Part shown: positions 63,785-64,000 of the stretch, piece by piece
Position numbering within the stretch: the first letter of the stretch is position 1
Layout: the number at the start of each line of letters is the position of its first letter
From: JACPUW01 sp049115495
GTDB taxonomy: Bacteria; Bacteroidota; Bacteroidia; CAILMK01; JACPUW01
Direction: 5' to 3'
Length of the DNA: 64,000 bases
Assembly: GCA_049115495.1 (NCBI GenBank)
Contig: JAGDZV010000015.1
Location: 89,932 to 153,931, forward strand
Position numbers and translations under genes: made by a program
The notes under the pieces: model-generated
Told to the model about the DNA's origin: nothing
The model's input: the letters and a program-made list of their open reading frames with translations, nothing else
Database searches by the model: none

Positions 63785-63792
63785 CAAATATA
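63785..63792 (-). promoter_or_regulatory. -7 box for rimP-nusA-infB
   Basis: TATATTTG on the minus strand matches TAnnTTTG. A start about 7 bases downstream would put the hairpin at 63756-63778 at the very 5' end of the rimP-nusA-infB transcript. The -33 element is weak. Confidence 0.45.
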
Positions 63793-63818
63793 TGTTATTT
63801 AGCTATTTAAAACTTTTT

Positions 63819-64000
63819 TTACCTAATGAGAGTAACAGTACCTGTAAACTCATAGTCATTGCCATCTATATTGGTGGCTTTAACTACGTATAGGTAAACA
63901 TCAGGCATGCACATCACCCCATTGGTGGTACCGTCCCAACTTTCGTCAATATTCTCACTCTCCCACATCATTTGCCCCCAGCGGTTAAACACCTGTACAG
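63819..64000 (-). CDS. C-terminal end of a type B T9SS exoprotein (partial)
   Basis: Only the last 60 codons are in the window; the gene enters from the right edge and stops with TAA at 63819-63821. The sequence VQVFNRWGQMMWESENIDES, then WDGTTNG, PDVYLYVVKATNIDG and TGTVTLIR is the end of the gliding-motility-associated (type B) T9SS sorting domain, closely similar to the ends of the three giant proteins at 38820-53587. The rest of the protein cannot be seen. Confidence 0.85.
   Translation of the reverse strand, partial: VQVFNRWGQMMWESENIDESWDGTTNGVMCMPDVYLYVVKATNIDGNDYEFTGTVTLIR

Overview
This is an AT-rich chromosomal window from a member of the Bacteroidota. The evidence is a GldJ-like gliding/type IX secretion (T9SS) lipoprotein, at least nine predicted T9SS cargo proteins (type A sorting tails and type B gliding-motility-associated tails), a fused alpha/beta 2-oxo acid dehydrogenase E1, an OstA-like protein, and promoters with the Bacteroidota -7 box TAnnTTTG. 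I cannot place it below phylum with confidence; gene content would suit a free-living, possibly marine, surface-associated organism. No rRNA, complete tRNA, CRISPR array, phage or transposase is visible.

Layout. 1-585 is the N-terminal part of a GH13 lipoprotein. 586-971 is non-coding and holds a cloverleaf-like multi-hairpin element (726-824). 972-9371 is a minus-strand block of mostly housekeeping genes: gldJ-like, metG, OstA-like, SprT-like peptidase, small membrane protein, crcB, AGCS alanine symporter. 9600-9926 is a small membrane protein. 9966-11446 is a T9SS cargo gene broken by an apparent single-base frameshift. 11560-17620 carries a Fic-fold protein with an eroded active site, metK, fused branched-chain keto acid dehydrogenase E1, a membrane protein and a lipoprotein. 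17806-24173 encodes a 1,892-residue heparinase II/III-like exoprotein and a lipoprotein with G-tracts. 24588-32343 has a 1,352-residue beta-propeller/LamG-like exoprotein facing a LytTR regulator and its propeller-type LytS kinase. 32478-38788 holds an orphan PaaD, lipoproteins, a PPP phosphatase, a DUF2797 protein and an FG-GAP exoprotein. 38820-53587 is the most striking region: three tandem paralogous genes of 1,630, 1,633 and 1,634 codons, each an all-beta PKD-rich type B T9SS cargo. 53858-58653 holds a SixA-like phosphatase, a T9SS cargo, an Fe(II)/2-oxoglutarate oxygenase, an outer-membrane-like protein and a membrane metallophosphoesterase. 58812-63744 is the conserved rimP-nusA-infB operon, with a hairpin plus T-tract squeezed between a -7 box and the rimP start. 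63819-64000 is the C-terminus of a further type B T9SS cargo.

How it fits together. The dominant theme is the cell surface: GldJ-like and OstA-like envelope functions on one side, and a large investment in secreted, surface-attached polymer-binding or polymer-degrading proteins on the other. The LytS/LytTR pair next to the propeller exoprotein is a plausible local regulator. The best candidates for something undescribed are the tandem giant PKD proteins, the Fic pseudoenzyme with a C-terminal winged-helix segment, the structured 726-824 element, and the leader hairpin of rimP-nusA-infB.
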